16,665 bases of DNA from assembly GCA_938005345.1 (NCBI GenBank), contig CALLNG010000211.1:1-16665 (forward strand). The letters are read 5' to 3'. How positions within the stretch are numbered: the stretch's first letter is position 1; each line of letters begins with the position of its first letter. The notes below the pieces were generated by a model. It was given only the letters and a program-made list of their open reading frames with translations. It had not been told where the DNA came from and did not search any database. The position numbers and the translations under genes are program-made. Source of the stretch: an uncultured Clostridia bacterium (GTDB taxonomy: Bacteria > Bacillota > Clostridia > RUG12999). This document shows positions 1 to 6,450 of this stretch, piece after piece.

Positions 1-1
1 T

Positions 2-643
2 ACCGTGGCGGAGGTGGCAGGCGTGCTGATTTTGCAGACCAAGGAGGGCTTTCACGCCTACGGCGGCAGCCGGTTCGTCAGCATTCAGTATCCGCTGGGG
101 GATTTGCTTGCGGAGGAGGACGCACTGGCGTGCGGTACGGGCAGCCGGTATTATGTGACGCTGGGCGGCAAGCTGTACTGCTATGATTACTACCGCGGCG
201 CGTGGTACTGTGTCGGCGGCGTGGACCCGACGGGGCTGTGCGCGTGCGCCGGCGGCGTATTTATCAATTTGCAGGGCACGCTGTGGCAGCTTCCCGGCGG
301 CGACAGCCCGGCGGGACTGTCCGGCACCGAGCAGGAGCAGCCGTGGTATTTTGAGACGGTGGCGCTGGGACGCGATTTCACGGGCGGCCTGCTCAGCAGT
401 GTGGAGATGAAGCTGGCGTGCGAGGACGCGTCGTTTCGCGTGTACGTGTCGCACGACGGCGGCACGTATGAATGCATGCGCGAGGTGGAAATGCAGCCGG
501 GCAAACGCTTCGTATCCGTACCCATCCGCCCGCGCATGTGCGCCGAGTTCCGCGTCAAGGTCAGCGGCACCGGGCGCGTGGCGCTGTGCGGCCTGGTGCT
601 GAACCAGTATAAAGGAGGGAGCGCCAGCTTATGCGCAAGATAG
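2..643 (+). CDS. Phage-like structural protein, 5' truncated
   Basis: The frame is open from the window edge to TAG at 641-643. The first possible start is a GTG at position 5 with no visible ribosome site, so the true start is probably outside the window. I do not recognise the family by name. The visible part (about 213 residues) is rich in Gly, Tyr and short beta-type repeats such as YYVTLGGKLYCYD and GGVFINLQGTLWQL, which look like propeller or sandwich blades. The end, with FRVYVSHDGGTYE and FRVKVSGTGRVALCGLVLNQY, resembles the C-terminal beta domain of tail or baseplate structural proteins in Clostridia prophages. Unusually many Cys residues are present. It lies immediately upstream of small, amidase and holin genes, the usual order at the end of a phage tail/lysis module. 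The structural role is inferred mainly from context. Confidence 0.6.
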   Translation, partial: TVAEVAGVLILQTKEGFHAYGGSRFVSIQYPLGDLLAEEDALACGTGSRYYVTLGGKLYCYDYYRGAWYCVGGVDPTGLCACAGGVFINLQGTLWQLPGGDSPAGLSGTEQEQPWYFETVALGRDFTGGLLSSVEMKLACEDASFRVYVSHDGGTYECMREVEMQPGKRFVSVPIRPRMCAEFRVKVSGTGRVALCGLVLNQYKGGSASLCAR

Positions 644-864
644 ACAGCTTAGTACGCGGCGATGTACAGCAGCAAATTGACGCGTTGCGCCAGGACATGG
701 AAGAGGGTCTAGCCAACATCACGGAAAACAATTTGAAACTGTCCCAGCCCTATGCCGCCTGCCGCGGCGGCGCGCTGGAGCTGCAGCTGGTGCAGACGGA
801 GTCCGGCACCGCGCTGCAAATCTACGCGGAGGGACAGCTTGCCGGCACCATTGCCCTGTTGTGA
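631..864 (+). CDS. Small phage-cassette protein, unknown function (77 aa)
   Basis: ATG at 631 lies inside the last codons of the upstream gene (13-base overlap in a different frame). It is preceded by AAAGGAGG at about 610-617, so translation is probably coupled. The first ~40 residues are polar and helical (RGDVQQQIDALRQDMEEGL), suggesting a short coiled coil. The last ~30 residues are beta-like (GGALELQLVQTESGTALQIYA). It has no signal peptide or membrane segment. I do not recognise the family. Its position between a structural-type gene and the amidase suggests a small tail or lysis accessory protein, but this is context only. The overlap and strong RBS make it likely to be a real gene. 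Confidence 0.6.
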   Translation: MRKIDSLVRGDVQQQIDALRQDMEEGLANITENNLKLSQPYAACRGGALELQLVQTESGTALQIYAEGQLAGTIALL

Positions 865-949
865 CGGCGGCAGGCAACTTCTACAGCGGCCGTGCATATA
901 CTGGAAGGAAGCGGCCCGGCGGGCCGGCAATCAAGAAGGAGGAACCAAC

Positions 950-1699
950 ATGAAAGTATGCATTGATGCAGGACACGGAGGAAAAGACGGCGGCGCGCAG
1001 GGCGCGACCGTGGCGGAAAAATGGATTACCATGGATGTGGCAAACCGCGTAGCCCAAAAGCTGCGCAATTCCGCCATTGAGGTGGTGCTCACACGCGACA
1101 GCGACTATTTTTTGGAACTGGCGGAGCGTGCCAGCCTGTCCAACCGCGCAAATGCGGATGTGTTCATTTCCATCCACTGCAACAGCGCGTCCCCTGAAGC
1201 GCGGGGCACGGAGGTGTGGACTTATCCCGGCGAAGCGCAGGACCGCCGGCTAGCGCAGGACATTTTAGACCGCCTTGTCGCGCGCACCGGATTCCGGGAC
1301 CGCGGCGTGAAAGAGGAAAACTTTGCAGTGCTGCGCCTGACCCGGTGCCCCGCCGCACTGGTGGAATTGGGATTCATTTCCAATCCGCAGGAGGAACAGA
1401 TTATGAAAACATTTGACTTTCAAGACCAGGCTTCCACGGCAATCGTGGAGGGCATTAAGGAGTTTGCTGGGATCCGCGAGCCGGAGGCACCTCCCGCAGA
1501 GGTCGCACCTCCCGCAGAGGTCGCACCTCCCGCGGAGGTAGACCCGCCTATGGTGGCGTCACACTGGGCGCAGGCGTACCTGGACGCGCTGCAAGCCAAG
1601 GGCCTGATTCAAAACCCCGCGGAGTGGCAGGATTTTGACAGCCCCGCCACCAAAGGCCAGGTGCTGGCGCTGTGCGCCAAACTCGCAGAGCGCCTGTAA
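950..1699 (+). CDS. N-acetylmuramoyl-L-alanine amidase (Amidase_3) with SLH-like tail
   Basis: This is a zinc amidase that cleaves the bond between N-acetylmuramic acid and the L-Ala of the peptide stem; here it is probably a phage endolysin. The start at 950 is set by AGAAGGAGGA just upstream and by the family N-terminus MKVCIDAGHGGKDGG; an in-frame extension upstream to 752 is not homologous. Zinc ligands expected in Amidase_3 are visible: His9 (DAGHGG), Glu23, His76 (ISIHCN). The catalytic Glu139 sits in VELGFISN. The catalytic domain spans about 1-175. A linker at ~180-197 contains three PPAEV repeats. Residues ~203-249 (HWAQAYLDALQAKGLI, then TKGQVLALCAKLAE) resemble an S-layer-homology-type wall-binding motif. 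No signal peptide is seen, consistent with export through the holin encoded at 2335. Total 249 aa. Confidence 0.9.
   Translation: MKVCIDAGHGGKDGGAQGATVAEKWITMDVANRVAQKLRNSAIEVVLTRDSDYFLELAERASLSNRANADVFISIHCNSASPEARGTEVWTYPGEAQDRRLAQDILDRLVARTGFRDRGVKEENFAVLRLTRCPAALVELGFISNPQEEQIMKTFDFQDQASTAIVEGIKEFAGIREPEAPPAEVAPPAEVAPPAEVDPPMVASHWAQAYLDALQAKGLIQNPAEWQDFDSPATKGQVLALCAKLAERL
1487..1540 (+). repeat. Triple 18-bp tandem repeat in the amidase linker
   Basis: Three consecutive copies of GCACCTCCCGCAGAGGTC lie in frame inside the amidase gene. The first two are identical and the third differs by two bases. Each unit encodes APPAEV, a flexible Pro-rich linker between the catalytic and SLH-like domains. 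Such arrays can expand or contract by slippage without changing the frame. Confidence 0.9.
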
Positions 1700-1761
1700 G
1701 CGGCAAAAGCAAAAGTCTAGGCGGCATGCGGCAGGCATATGGGCCCGCCGGGACCGGAGCA

Positions 1762-1783
1762 GCGGGCAGCCTGCCCTGCCCGC
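1762..1783 (+). other. Intergenic hairpin before the coiled-coil gene
   Basis: Perfect 8-bp arms GCGGGCAG (1762-1769) and CTGCCCGC (1776-1783) flank a 6-base loop. It lies in the 107-base gap between the amidase and the next gene, just before that gene's AAGGAGG site. There is no T tract, so it is not an intrinsic terminator. It may act as an mRNA-stability or processing stem. Confidence 0.4.
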
Positions 1784-1806
1784 CGCGCAGAAGGAGGAAA
1801 CAAAAG

Positions 1807-2304
1807 ATGGCATTTATTGTGGACAGAAAATTTGACCGGGTCGTGGAACTGCTCAACAAAATGGCTGCCACCAACGAGGAATTTGAGCAGCGGGCGAACC
1901 GGCTGGAAAACCAAAAAATCAGCTACAACGCGGAGAACGACCCGGCGTACCGCAGCGGGCAGCGCAAGCGGCACGCCCAGGCCGTGCTGGACGAGCAGGT
2001 CATCCGCGGCAACGATTCCGAGAGCACCCGTGGGTATGACAACTCGTGGAACGAGACGGAAGTGAAACAGCACTGGGAGGACCAGCAGGAACAGGAACGG
2101 GCGATCCAGCTGCAAATGCGCCAGGACAAAATTGACGCGTTCAACCAGGACAAGCAGGAGCGCCTGGTCAAGCTGAAAAACCGGTTTGCGTCCGAGCGGT
2201 ACCAGGAGGTACTGGATATCAACCGGGCGGTGGAGGACTACAAGTTTGCATTTGATAAAAACTACCGGCGGCAGCTGGAACGGCTGCGGCGCAAAAATGC
2301 GTAA
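1807..2304 (+). CDS. Charged coiled-coil protein, unknown function (165 aa)
   Basis: ATG 1807 follows GAAGGAGGAAACAAAAG at a good spacing; an in-frame extension upstream to 1672 overlaps the amidase end and has no homology-like features. The protein is highly charged and Gln/Glu/Arg rich, without Cys or membrane segments. Residues ~1-40 (VDRKFDRVVELLNKMAATNE) and ~95-165 (QDKIDAFNQDKQERLVKLKN) look like long coiled coils. The middle contains polar, low-hydrophobicity sequence. I do not recognise the family. It sits between the amidase and the holin on the same strand, so it probably belongs to the same phage-like operon. Scaffold, tail-fibre or lysis-accessory roles are all possible. Confidence 0.65.
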   Translation: MAFIVDRKFDRVVELLNKMAATNEEFEQRANRLENQKISYNAENDPAYRSGQRKRHAQAVLDEQVIRGNDSESTRGYDNSWNETEVKQHWEDQQEQERAIQLQMRQDKIDAFNQDKQERLVKLKNRFASERYQEVLDINRAVEDYKFAFDKNYRRQLERLRRKNA

Positions 2305-2334
2305 ACCCGCCGGCGGAAAAGGGGGAACAACAAC

Positions 2335-2895
2335 ATGGAGCAAACGGCAGCAAAACCGTTGTTTGCAGCGGTGCTGGGGGTGCTGGCGTACCTGCGCGGC
2401 GCGCTGAACGAACTGTTTGTGGTGCTGGCGCTGCTCATGCTGGCGGACTATGCCATTGGCGTGGCAGGCGCGCTGGTACAAGGGGAATTTACCGTGCGCC
2501 GGGGTATTAGCGGCGCGGTCAAAAAGGCGTGTTATTTGATTTTGGTGGCGATTGGCTTTTTGCTGGACTATGCGGTGCACGTCATCGCATCCGGCACGGG
2601 CATTGTGCTGGAGACCAACGGCATGTTCGGCTACACCATTTTGTGCTACCTAATTGGCACGGAAGGCCTATCCTGCCTGCGCGGACTGAGCCGCATGGGG
2701 GTGCGCATCCCGGCGTTTTTTCTCAAGGGGTTTGGTATGTTGAAGACCGCGGCGCAGCCAGAGGAAGAGGACGGGCAGCCGGAGAACCTAAAGCGGGACA
2801 GCACAGAACAAGCTGCACAGTCCCTTGCGGAGCCACTACAAAGCCCAGAAAAGGCCGCCGGGGAACACAGCGCGCCAGACGGGAAAAAACCATGA
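2335..2895 (+). CDS. Phage holin, toxin-secretion/phage-lysis holin type
   Basis: Holins oligomerise in the cytoplasmic membrane and release the endolysin to the wall. The protein has hydrophobic segments at about residues 8-21, 24-48 (LNELFVVLALLMLADYAIGV), 66-88 (KKACYLILVAIGFLLDYAV) and ~95-112. This architecture, including the LADYAIG.AGAL and ISGAVKK motifs, matches the Firmicutes holin family called toxin secretion/phage lysis holin (Phage_holin_4_1). At 186 aa it is somewhat longer than usual. The extra part is a charged, low-complexity tail from about residue 140 (AAQPEEEDGQPENLKRD onward). The start ATG 2335 follows AAAAGGGGGAACAACA. It lies downstream of the amidase in the same direction, forming a lysis pair; the charged tail is predicted cytoplasmic. 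Confidence 0.85.
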   Translation: MEQTAAKPLFAAVLGVLAYLRGALNELFVVLALLMLADYAIGVAGALVQGEFTVRRGISGAVKKACYLILVAIGFLLDYAVHVIASGTGIVLETNGMFGYTILCYLIGTEGLSCLRGLSRMGVRIPAFFLKGFGMLKTAAQPEEEDGQPENLKRDSTEQAAQSLAEPLQSPEKAAGEHSAPDGKKP

Positions 2896-2978
2896 CGCCG
2901 GTTCCATGCACCGCCATTTGACACGGAAGAAACCGCACGCTGCATAAAATTGGTACAGTTGGGGTATGATGAGAAAAA

Positions 2979-3002
2979 AGGCGCAGGCGGACAGCCGCGC
3001 CT
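2979..3002 (+). promoter_or_regulatory. Leader hairpin just upstream of the superoxide reductase RBS
   Basis: Arms AGGCGC-a-GGC (2979-2988) and GCC-GCGCCT (2994-3002) pair over 9 bp with one bulged A and a GGACA loop. The stem ends 5 bases before the AAGGAGGAA site of the next gene. A TATGAT hexamer at 2965-2970 could be a -10 box, but no good -35 lies 17 bases upstream; TTGACA at 2918-2923 is too far. A role in controlling translation is inference. Confidence 0.35.
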
Positions 3003-3022
3003 GAACAAGGAGGAATACACCC

Positions 3023-3376
3023 ATGGAACCATCGTTTTATCAGACGGAAAACGGCGTGCTGCTGTCGCTGTGCGGCGGCGCGCCGGGACTGGAGAAATTG
3101 GAGCCGGGCACTTCGGACGGCGCAGCGGAAAAGCATGTGCCAGCCGTGGAAACGGACGGCAGCCGCGTGCAGGTAAGCGTGGGCAGCGTGCTGCACCCCA
3201 TGACGGAGGAGCATAGCATCACCTGGATCTATTTGCAGACCTGCTGTGGCGGGCAGCTGCACTATTTGGAGCCGGGACAGGAGCCGGTGGCGGAATTTAT
3301 ACTGGCGCCGGAGGAAAAACCAGTGGCGGCATATGCCTATTGCAATTTGCATGGGTTTTGGAAAACCGCGCTGTAA
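3023..3376 (+). CDS. dfx: Superoxide reductase (desulfoferrodoxin) lacking centre I cysteines
   Basis: It reduces superoxide to hydrogen peroxide at a mononuclear iron (centre II) in the cytosol of anaerobes. All centre II ligands are visible: His38 in EKHVP, His58 in SVLHPM, His64 in TEEH, and Cys107/His110 in YCNLHG. Glu36-Lys37, which gates the site, are also present. Length is 117 aa. In two-iron desulfoferrodoxins the first ~35 residues carry four Cys that bind rubredoxin-like iron. Here that region (ENGVLLSLCGGAPGLEKLEPGTSDGA) aligns in length and ending but keeps a single Cys17, so centre I must be absent, as in class III enzymes of the Treponema type. An additional CC pair (74-75) is unusual. 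ATG 3023 follows AAGGAGGAATACACCC. It lies 127 bases behind the phage-like holin and ends in strong terminators. Family assignment is firm; membership of the phage cassette is not. Confidence 0.92.
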   Translation: MEPSFYQTENGVLLSLCGGAPGLEKLEPGTSDGAAEKHVPAVETDGSRVQVSVGSVLHPMTEEHSITWIYLQTCCGGQLHYLEPGQEPVAEFILAPEEKPVAAYAYCNLHGFWKTAL

Positions 3377-3396
3377 TCCGGAATGCAGCGCAAAAA

Positions 3397-3438
3397 ATGG
3401 GCGGGCGCGGCTTTTTTGCCGCGCCCGCCCATCTTTTT
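3397..3438 (+). terminator. Strong intrinsic terminator after the superoxide reductase
   Basis: Fifteen perfectly paired bases (3397-3411 with 3418-3432) enclose a TTTTTT loop and are followed by CTTTTT. It lies 20 bases behind the stop codon and closes the + strand transcription unit that starts in the phage-like cassette or at a promoter of the reductase itself. Confidence 0.93.
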
Positions 3439-3441
3439 ATT

Positions 3442-3729
3442 CACGAAAGGGGACGTTGCCCCTTTTTTCATGCTGTGTTGTGTTCCCTCTTTCCCGCATC
3501 GCTGCCAGCCATGTACCGAAGATTCATGTCCCCGGAGCCTATGGATCCTCCTCCTTTTGCTGATTCTCTTGGTACATGGCGCGCGCTCCGCTTACGATAC
3601 GGGAACCTTTTTGGGGCGGCACGTCCGCCCGCATGACGAACGTTCCGCGAGCGAACCGCATTGCCGCAGGGAGAGCGCACGAGGGGGGACGGCAAGTCTC
3701 CCCTTGTGATAGAGATAGTCCCCTTCGTG
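3442..3729. repeat. Composite intergenic repeat, copy A (about 290 bp, inverted ends)
   Basis: It fills the gap between the convergent superoxide reductase and PL8 genes, where I see no gene. The ends are inverted copies of one motif: CACGAAAGGGGAC at 3442-3454 and GTCCCCTTCGTG at 3718-3729, with one base inserted on the left. Inside is a 73-bp module (3508-3580) that itself starts GCCATGTACC and ends GGTACATGGC, a perfect 10-base inverted pair. The right part holds additional copies of the end motif (3678-3690 and 3697-3709) that can pair. By eye, modules also occur at 6059, 9964 and 11820. It resembles a MITE-like element or a structured intergenic repeat; no transposase is present. Confidence 0.65.
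3446..3468 (+). terminator. Second, smaller terminator-like hairpin
   Basis: AAAGGGG (3446-3452) pairs with CCCCTTT (3459-3465) around ACGTTG, followed by further T residues to 3468. It forms a tandem back-up to the preceding terminator. It also overlaps the left end of repeat copy A, so the repeat end itself can work as a terminator for rightward transcripts. Confidence 0.6.
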
Positions 3730-3738
3730 ATATATTGT

Positions 3739-5922
3739 TTAGTCGAAGGCGCTGAACCAGGGAGAGAATCCGGAGCGGGAATCATAGACGCTGGTGGAAC
3801 CAGCCCAAATTCCCTCACACAGACGGAAATGCACCACGCTGCCGCCCTCTGCCGGGCGCACATAGCACTCGCCTGCCTCCAGCGGCGGCAATGCGCGGCT
3901 GACCCAAACGTCCACCCATTTTGGGCGGTTTTGGGGATTGCTCACCGCGATGCGCAGGCTGCCGTCCTCCTCCTCGCGTACGGTGAGCAGGCAAATTTTA
4001 TTTACGCGCACGGCCAGTCCGCCCGGCGCCTCGATTTGGTCCACTTTCCACACCGCCGCGGCGAGGATACCCGCTTTATATACCGCCTGCACACGTTCAT
4101 CGTTGCGCAGCACCTGGGGCGGCACATAGGATTCCGTGTCCTCTTTGGAAAGGCCGGGCGCAATGGTGTACGCATAGCTGCCGCCACGCGGCTGTGCGCC
4201 GTGGAAAAGATCCAGTTCAAATACACGCTGCTGCACCTTGCACCCTTTGTGCGCTTCATTGATGGTGCCCCAGTCGCCTTCCCGGTCCTCCAGCAGCAGG
4301 GCAGCTGCGCCATGGGTAATGAAATAGGCGGTATCGTCGTGCCAAACTGCGTCCGCACCTGTCACATCCGAAGAACCCGGCCCAGCGGGATGCCATGCGC
4401 CGCCGCTATACACCAACACATCGCCCTTCCGGCGGCATTGGTTGACATTGGTCACCACGTTCCGCGTTTCGCTGGCCAGCGTGTCCAGGCAGCAACCCAG
4501 CGCGGTCATCTCCCGCCCGGTGAACAGCCAAGCCTTGTGTGCAAACAGGCCGTCGCGCGCATAGTCCAACACCGCCGCCGCCGCCGGCCCGTCCGCCACG
4601 CCGCCGGAGAAGGAGGTGGTGCCGCGCCAGTTCCAGCCGTCCTCGCCCCACCAGTCCTCCGCGTCGCGCAAATCGTGTAAATTGCCTTGCAGCGTGGTGG
4701 TGCCAGGTACGCGGTTCCAGTTCCATACGGGATAGATATCCTCATATTCATCGCCCCGCCGCAGCAGGCAGGTCACGCCGTCGGATAGATAATACCCCAG
4801 CAAATTTTCGTTGTTCACCACTTCCCCCGCCTTGGAGCGGATGGAGTTGGTTTTCACGCCGATGTGGAAATCTGGCTGTTTATAGGCCAGGTAGTCGGAC
4901 AGCCAAAAATGCCGGCTGCCGCGCCCCTGGTCGCCCTGTTCAAAGCGCAGGCGCAGCAGGGTCTCCAGATCCGTGCGGCGGGGTGCGTCCGGTACGCTGA
5001 GCAAAAGCTGTGCCGCCTCGCGCACAAGCGGCGCGATGTTGCGGTTGTGGTTTGGCAAATCCTGTGCCGGACGGGAAAAACTGCGGCCTACCACGGTGAA
5101 ATCCTTAGCCTGCCCACGGAACGCCCAGCTGATGCCATCCAGCAAAAAATCCGTATATACGCCCCGCGCCCGCGCGCTGGGGAAAAAGCGCGTGCCTTGC
5201 GTCATTTCCAGCAAAAAGTTCACGCCCTCCAAAAACACTTCGCCATAGCCGCCAAACTGCAGGGAATCCAAATGCTGGTGGAAACTGCCGTCCGGTTTGA
5301 TACCCTCGCCGTCCGCGGCAAATTCGCCCAGTTCCACGCGGGGATACACACGCAGCTCGTTGTCCAGCAGCGCCATGACTTCCTCCAGCCGTTCCTCCCG
5401 CCCGCTGGCAGCATAGATGCGGAACGTGGTGGTGAGCTTATCCGTCAAATTCGCGCCCACACTGGTGACGGGACGTTCCTTGGCGCCCACGGCCGGGGAT
5501 TCGTGCAAAATACTGCCTGCGTCCGCTTCCCGCTCCAGCAGCGCCTTTTGGCTGGCGGTCATTTCCGCGGGCGCCAGAATCAAAATAGGCAAAATGCGCT
5601 GTGGCAGGCCGATTTCCTGCCACCACCAGTTGTCGGAATCCACCCGCCCGCAGGTCTCCCAGTAGTGCAGGGCAGAGGCAATGCCGCGGTGCAAATCCGC
5701 ATGGTTTTCCCAGGGATTTCCCGGGGAATAGGCGGCCTCCACCATGGTTTTGAGGTATTCTATGTGCAAGTTGGCGCTCCAGGTCATGCGCTCGGAAATG
5801 AAATATTCCACGCCGGAAAAACTGCCGTCCGGCTGCAAATGGGCAAGCGCTTTGGAGGGATCCGCCGCCGGATTTTGTGCCGCCTGGCGCAGCCGCTGTT
5901 GAATCAGCTGTAAATCGTTCAT
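3739..5922 (-). CDS. Polysaccharide lyase family 8 enzyme, no signal peptide
   Basis: PL8 lyases cut uronic-acid-containing polysaccharides (hyaluronan, chondroitin, xanthan) by beta-elimination. The conserved active site is visible: Asn158 in GANLTDK, His217 in DGSFHQHLD, Tyr226 in FGGYGEV, and Arg280/Arg284 in GRSFSRP. The aromatic patch is DNWWWQEIG (~97-105). The N-terminal (alpha/alpha) toroid spans about 1-350, followed by beta-sandwich domains to 727. The start is ATG at 5922, preceded on the minus strand by AGAGGAAATCCCT; an in-frame upstream extension to 6033 overlaps the promoter and is rejected. The N-terminus (MNDLQLIQQRLRQAAQ) is polar and lacks a signal peptide, unlike most PL8 enzymes, so it probably works in the cytoplasm on imported oligosaccharides. 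It is monocistronic with its own promoter. The exact substrate cannot be read from the sequence. Confidence 0.9.
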   Translation of the reverse strand: MNDLQLIQQRLRQAAQNPAADPSKALAHLQPDGSFSGVEYFISERMTWSANLHIEYLKTMVEAAYSPGNPWENHADLHRGIASALHYWETCGRVDSDNWWWQEIGLPQRILPILILAPAEMTASQKALLEREADAGSILHESPAVGAKERPVTSVGANLTDKLTTTFRIYAASGREERLEEVMALLDNELRVYPRVELGEFAADGEGIKPDGSFHQHLDSLQFGGYGEVFLEGVNFLLEMTQGTRFFPSARARGVYTDFLLDGISWAFRGQAKDFTVVGRSFSRPAQDLPNHNRNIAPLVREAAQLLLSVPDAPRRTDLETLLRLRFEQGDQGRGSRHFWLSDYLAYKQPDFHIGVKTNSIRSKAGEVVNNENLLGYYLSDGVTCLLRRGDEYEDIYPVWNWNRVPGTTTLQGNLHDLRDAEDWWGEDGWNWRGTTSFSGGVADGPAAAAVLDYARDGLFAHKAWLFTGREMTALGCCLDTLASETRNVVTNVNQCRRKGDVLVYSGGAWHPAGPGSSDVTGADAVWHDDTAYFITHGAAALLLEDREGDWGTINEAHKGCKVQQRVFELDLFHGAQPRGGSYAYTIAPGLSKEDTESYVPPQVLRNDERVQAVYKAGILAAAVWKVDQIEAPGGLAVRVNKICLLTVREEEDGSLRIAVSNPQNRPKWVDVWVSRALPPLEAGECYVRPAEGGSVVHFRLCEGIWAGSTSVYDSRSGFSPWFSAFD

Positions 5923-6004
5923 AGGGATTTCCTCTCTTTCTATGTAGGTTGATACACCGCCGGGTCCGCACGCCGCAGTGCGCAGCCCCGGTTTCTTTTT
6001 TCCT

Positions 6005-6033
6005 ATCATAGCATACTTTGGCGGGCAGGACAA
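6005..6033 (-). promoter_or_regulatory. Promoter of the PL8 lyase gene
   Basis: On the minus strand, TTGTCC (6028-6033) and TATGAT (6005-6010) are separated by 17 bases. TGC directly before TATGAT gives an extended -10. It lies about 85 bases upstream of the start codon at 5922. No operator-like palindrome is obvious here. Confidence 0.75.
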
Positions 6034-6058
6034 GAGGAAACGGAAATTTTATGGATAT

Positions 6059-6250
6059 TCACGAAGAGGACGCGTACTATCACGAAGGGGACTGGCCGTC
6101 CCACCGTGGGCTCCCCCTGCTGCAAGGCGGTGCGCTCTCGCTAAATTCGCCCTACGGGCAAATTTCCCGTCCCCGCAGGTGTTACAGCCCCGGCACATAT
6201 CCGGAGCTGTAACGTTTTCAGAACAAAGGGGCTGCGGCCCCATTGGAACC
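6059..6250. repeat. Composite intergenic repeat, copy B
   Basis: It lies between the heparinase-like gene and the PL8 promoter. Two direct copies of the end motif (CACGAAGAGGAC at ~6060 and CACGAAGGGGAC at ~6081) are spaced 21 bases apart. There follows a block GCTCCCCCTGC...GGCGGTGCG shared with copy D, an AAATTC/GCAAATTT stem at 6143-6165, and the GTTACAGC...GCTGTAAC hairpin at 6181-6213. The block AGAACAAAGGGGCTGCGG...TTGGAACC follows. The central GTAC-bounded module of copies A, C and D is not evident here. A degenerate inverted end (CCCCTTCATG near 6352) may extend it to ~6360. No ORF here has convincing coding features. Confidence 0.6.
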
Positions 6251-6390
6251 ACAAATAGATAGGGGCGTACGGAACCCTGGCTGGCGGCGGCGCGAGATGA
6301 AGCTGTGCCTTTTCCGCCCCGCTTCCCCATCTTGAACGAGTTACGCCAGGCCCCTTCATGAAAGAACGGGTTCCTCTTCTTGACAGAGAT

Positions 6391-6420
6391 AAAATCAGGC
6401 CCCGGCAAACGCCGGAGCCT
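6391..6420 (-). terminator. Terminator of the heparinase-like gene
   Basis: Read on the minus strand, AGGCTCCGGC and GCCGGGGCCT form a 10-bp stem (one G-U pair) with a GTTT loop, followed by GATTTTATC. It lies about 30 bases after the stop codon at 6451-6453. The T tract is short, so termination may be partial. Confidence 0.65.
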
Positions 6421-6450
6421 GGAGGGTACGATTCAAAATGATCAAGTGCG

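Noticed and set aside
752..949. Upstream extension of the amidase frame
   Set aside because: The Amidase_3 domain begins exactly at the ATG at 950, which has an AGGAGG site; the extension overlaps the 77-aa gene and has no family similarity.
1717..2580. 287-codon minus-strand frame over the coiled-coil and holin genes
   Set aside because: It crosses two genes with good starts on the + strand and has no RBS; the composition is that of a shadow frame.
3661..4680. Long + strand open frame (339 codons) opposite the PL8 gene, and a similar one at 4864-5913
   Set aside because: Both lie antisense to a gene with a complete PL8 active site. They have no RBS or domain-like sequence and arise from the GC-biased third positions of the real gene.
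6263..6390. Short frames crossing repeat B and the heparinase terminator
   Set aside because: They lack RBSs, run through repeat sequence and show no conserved protein features.
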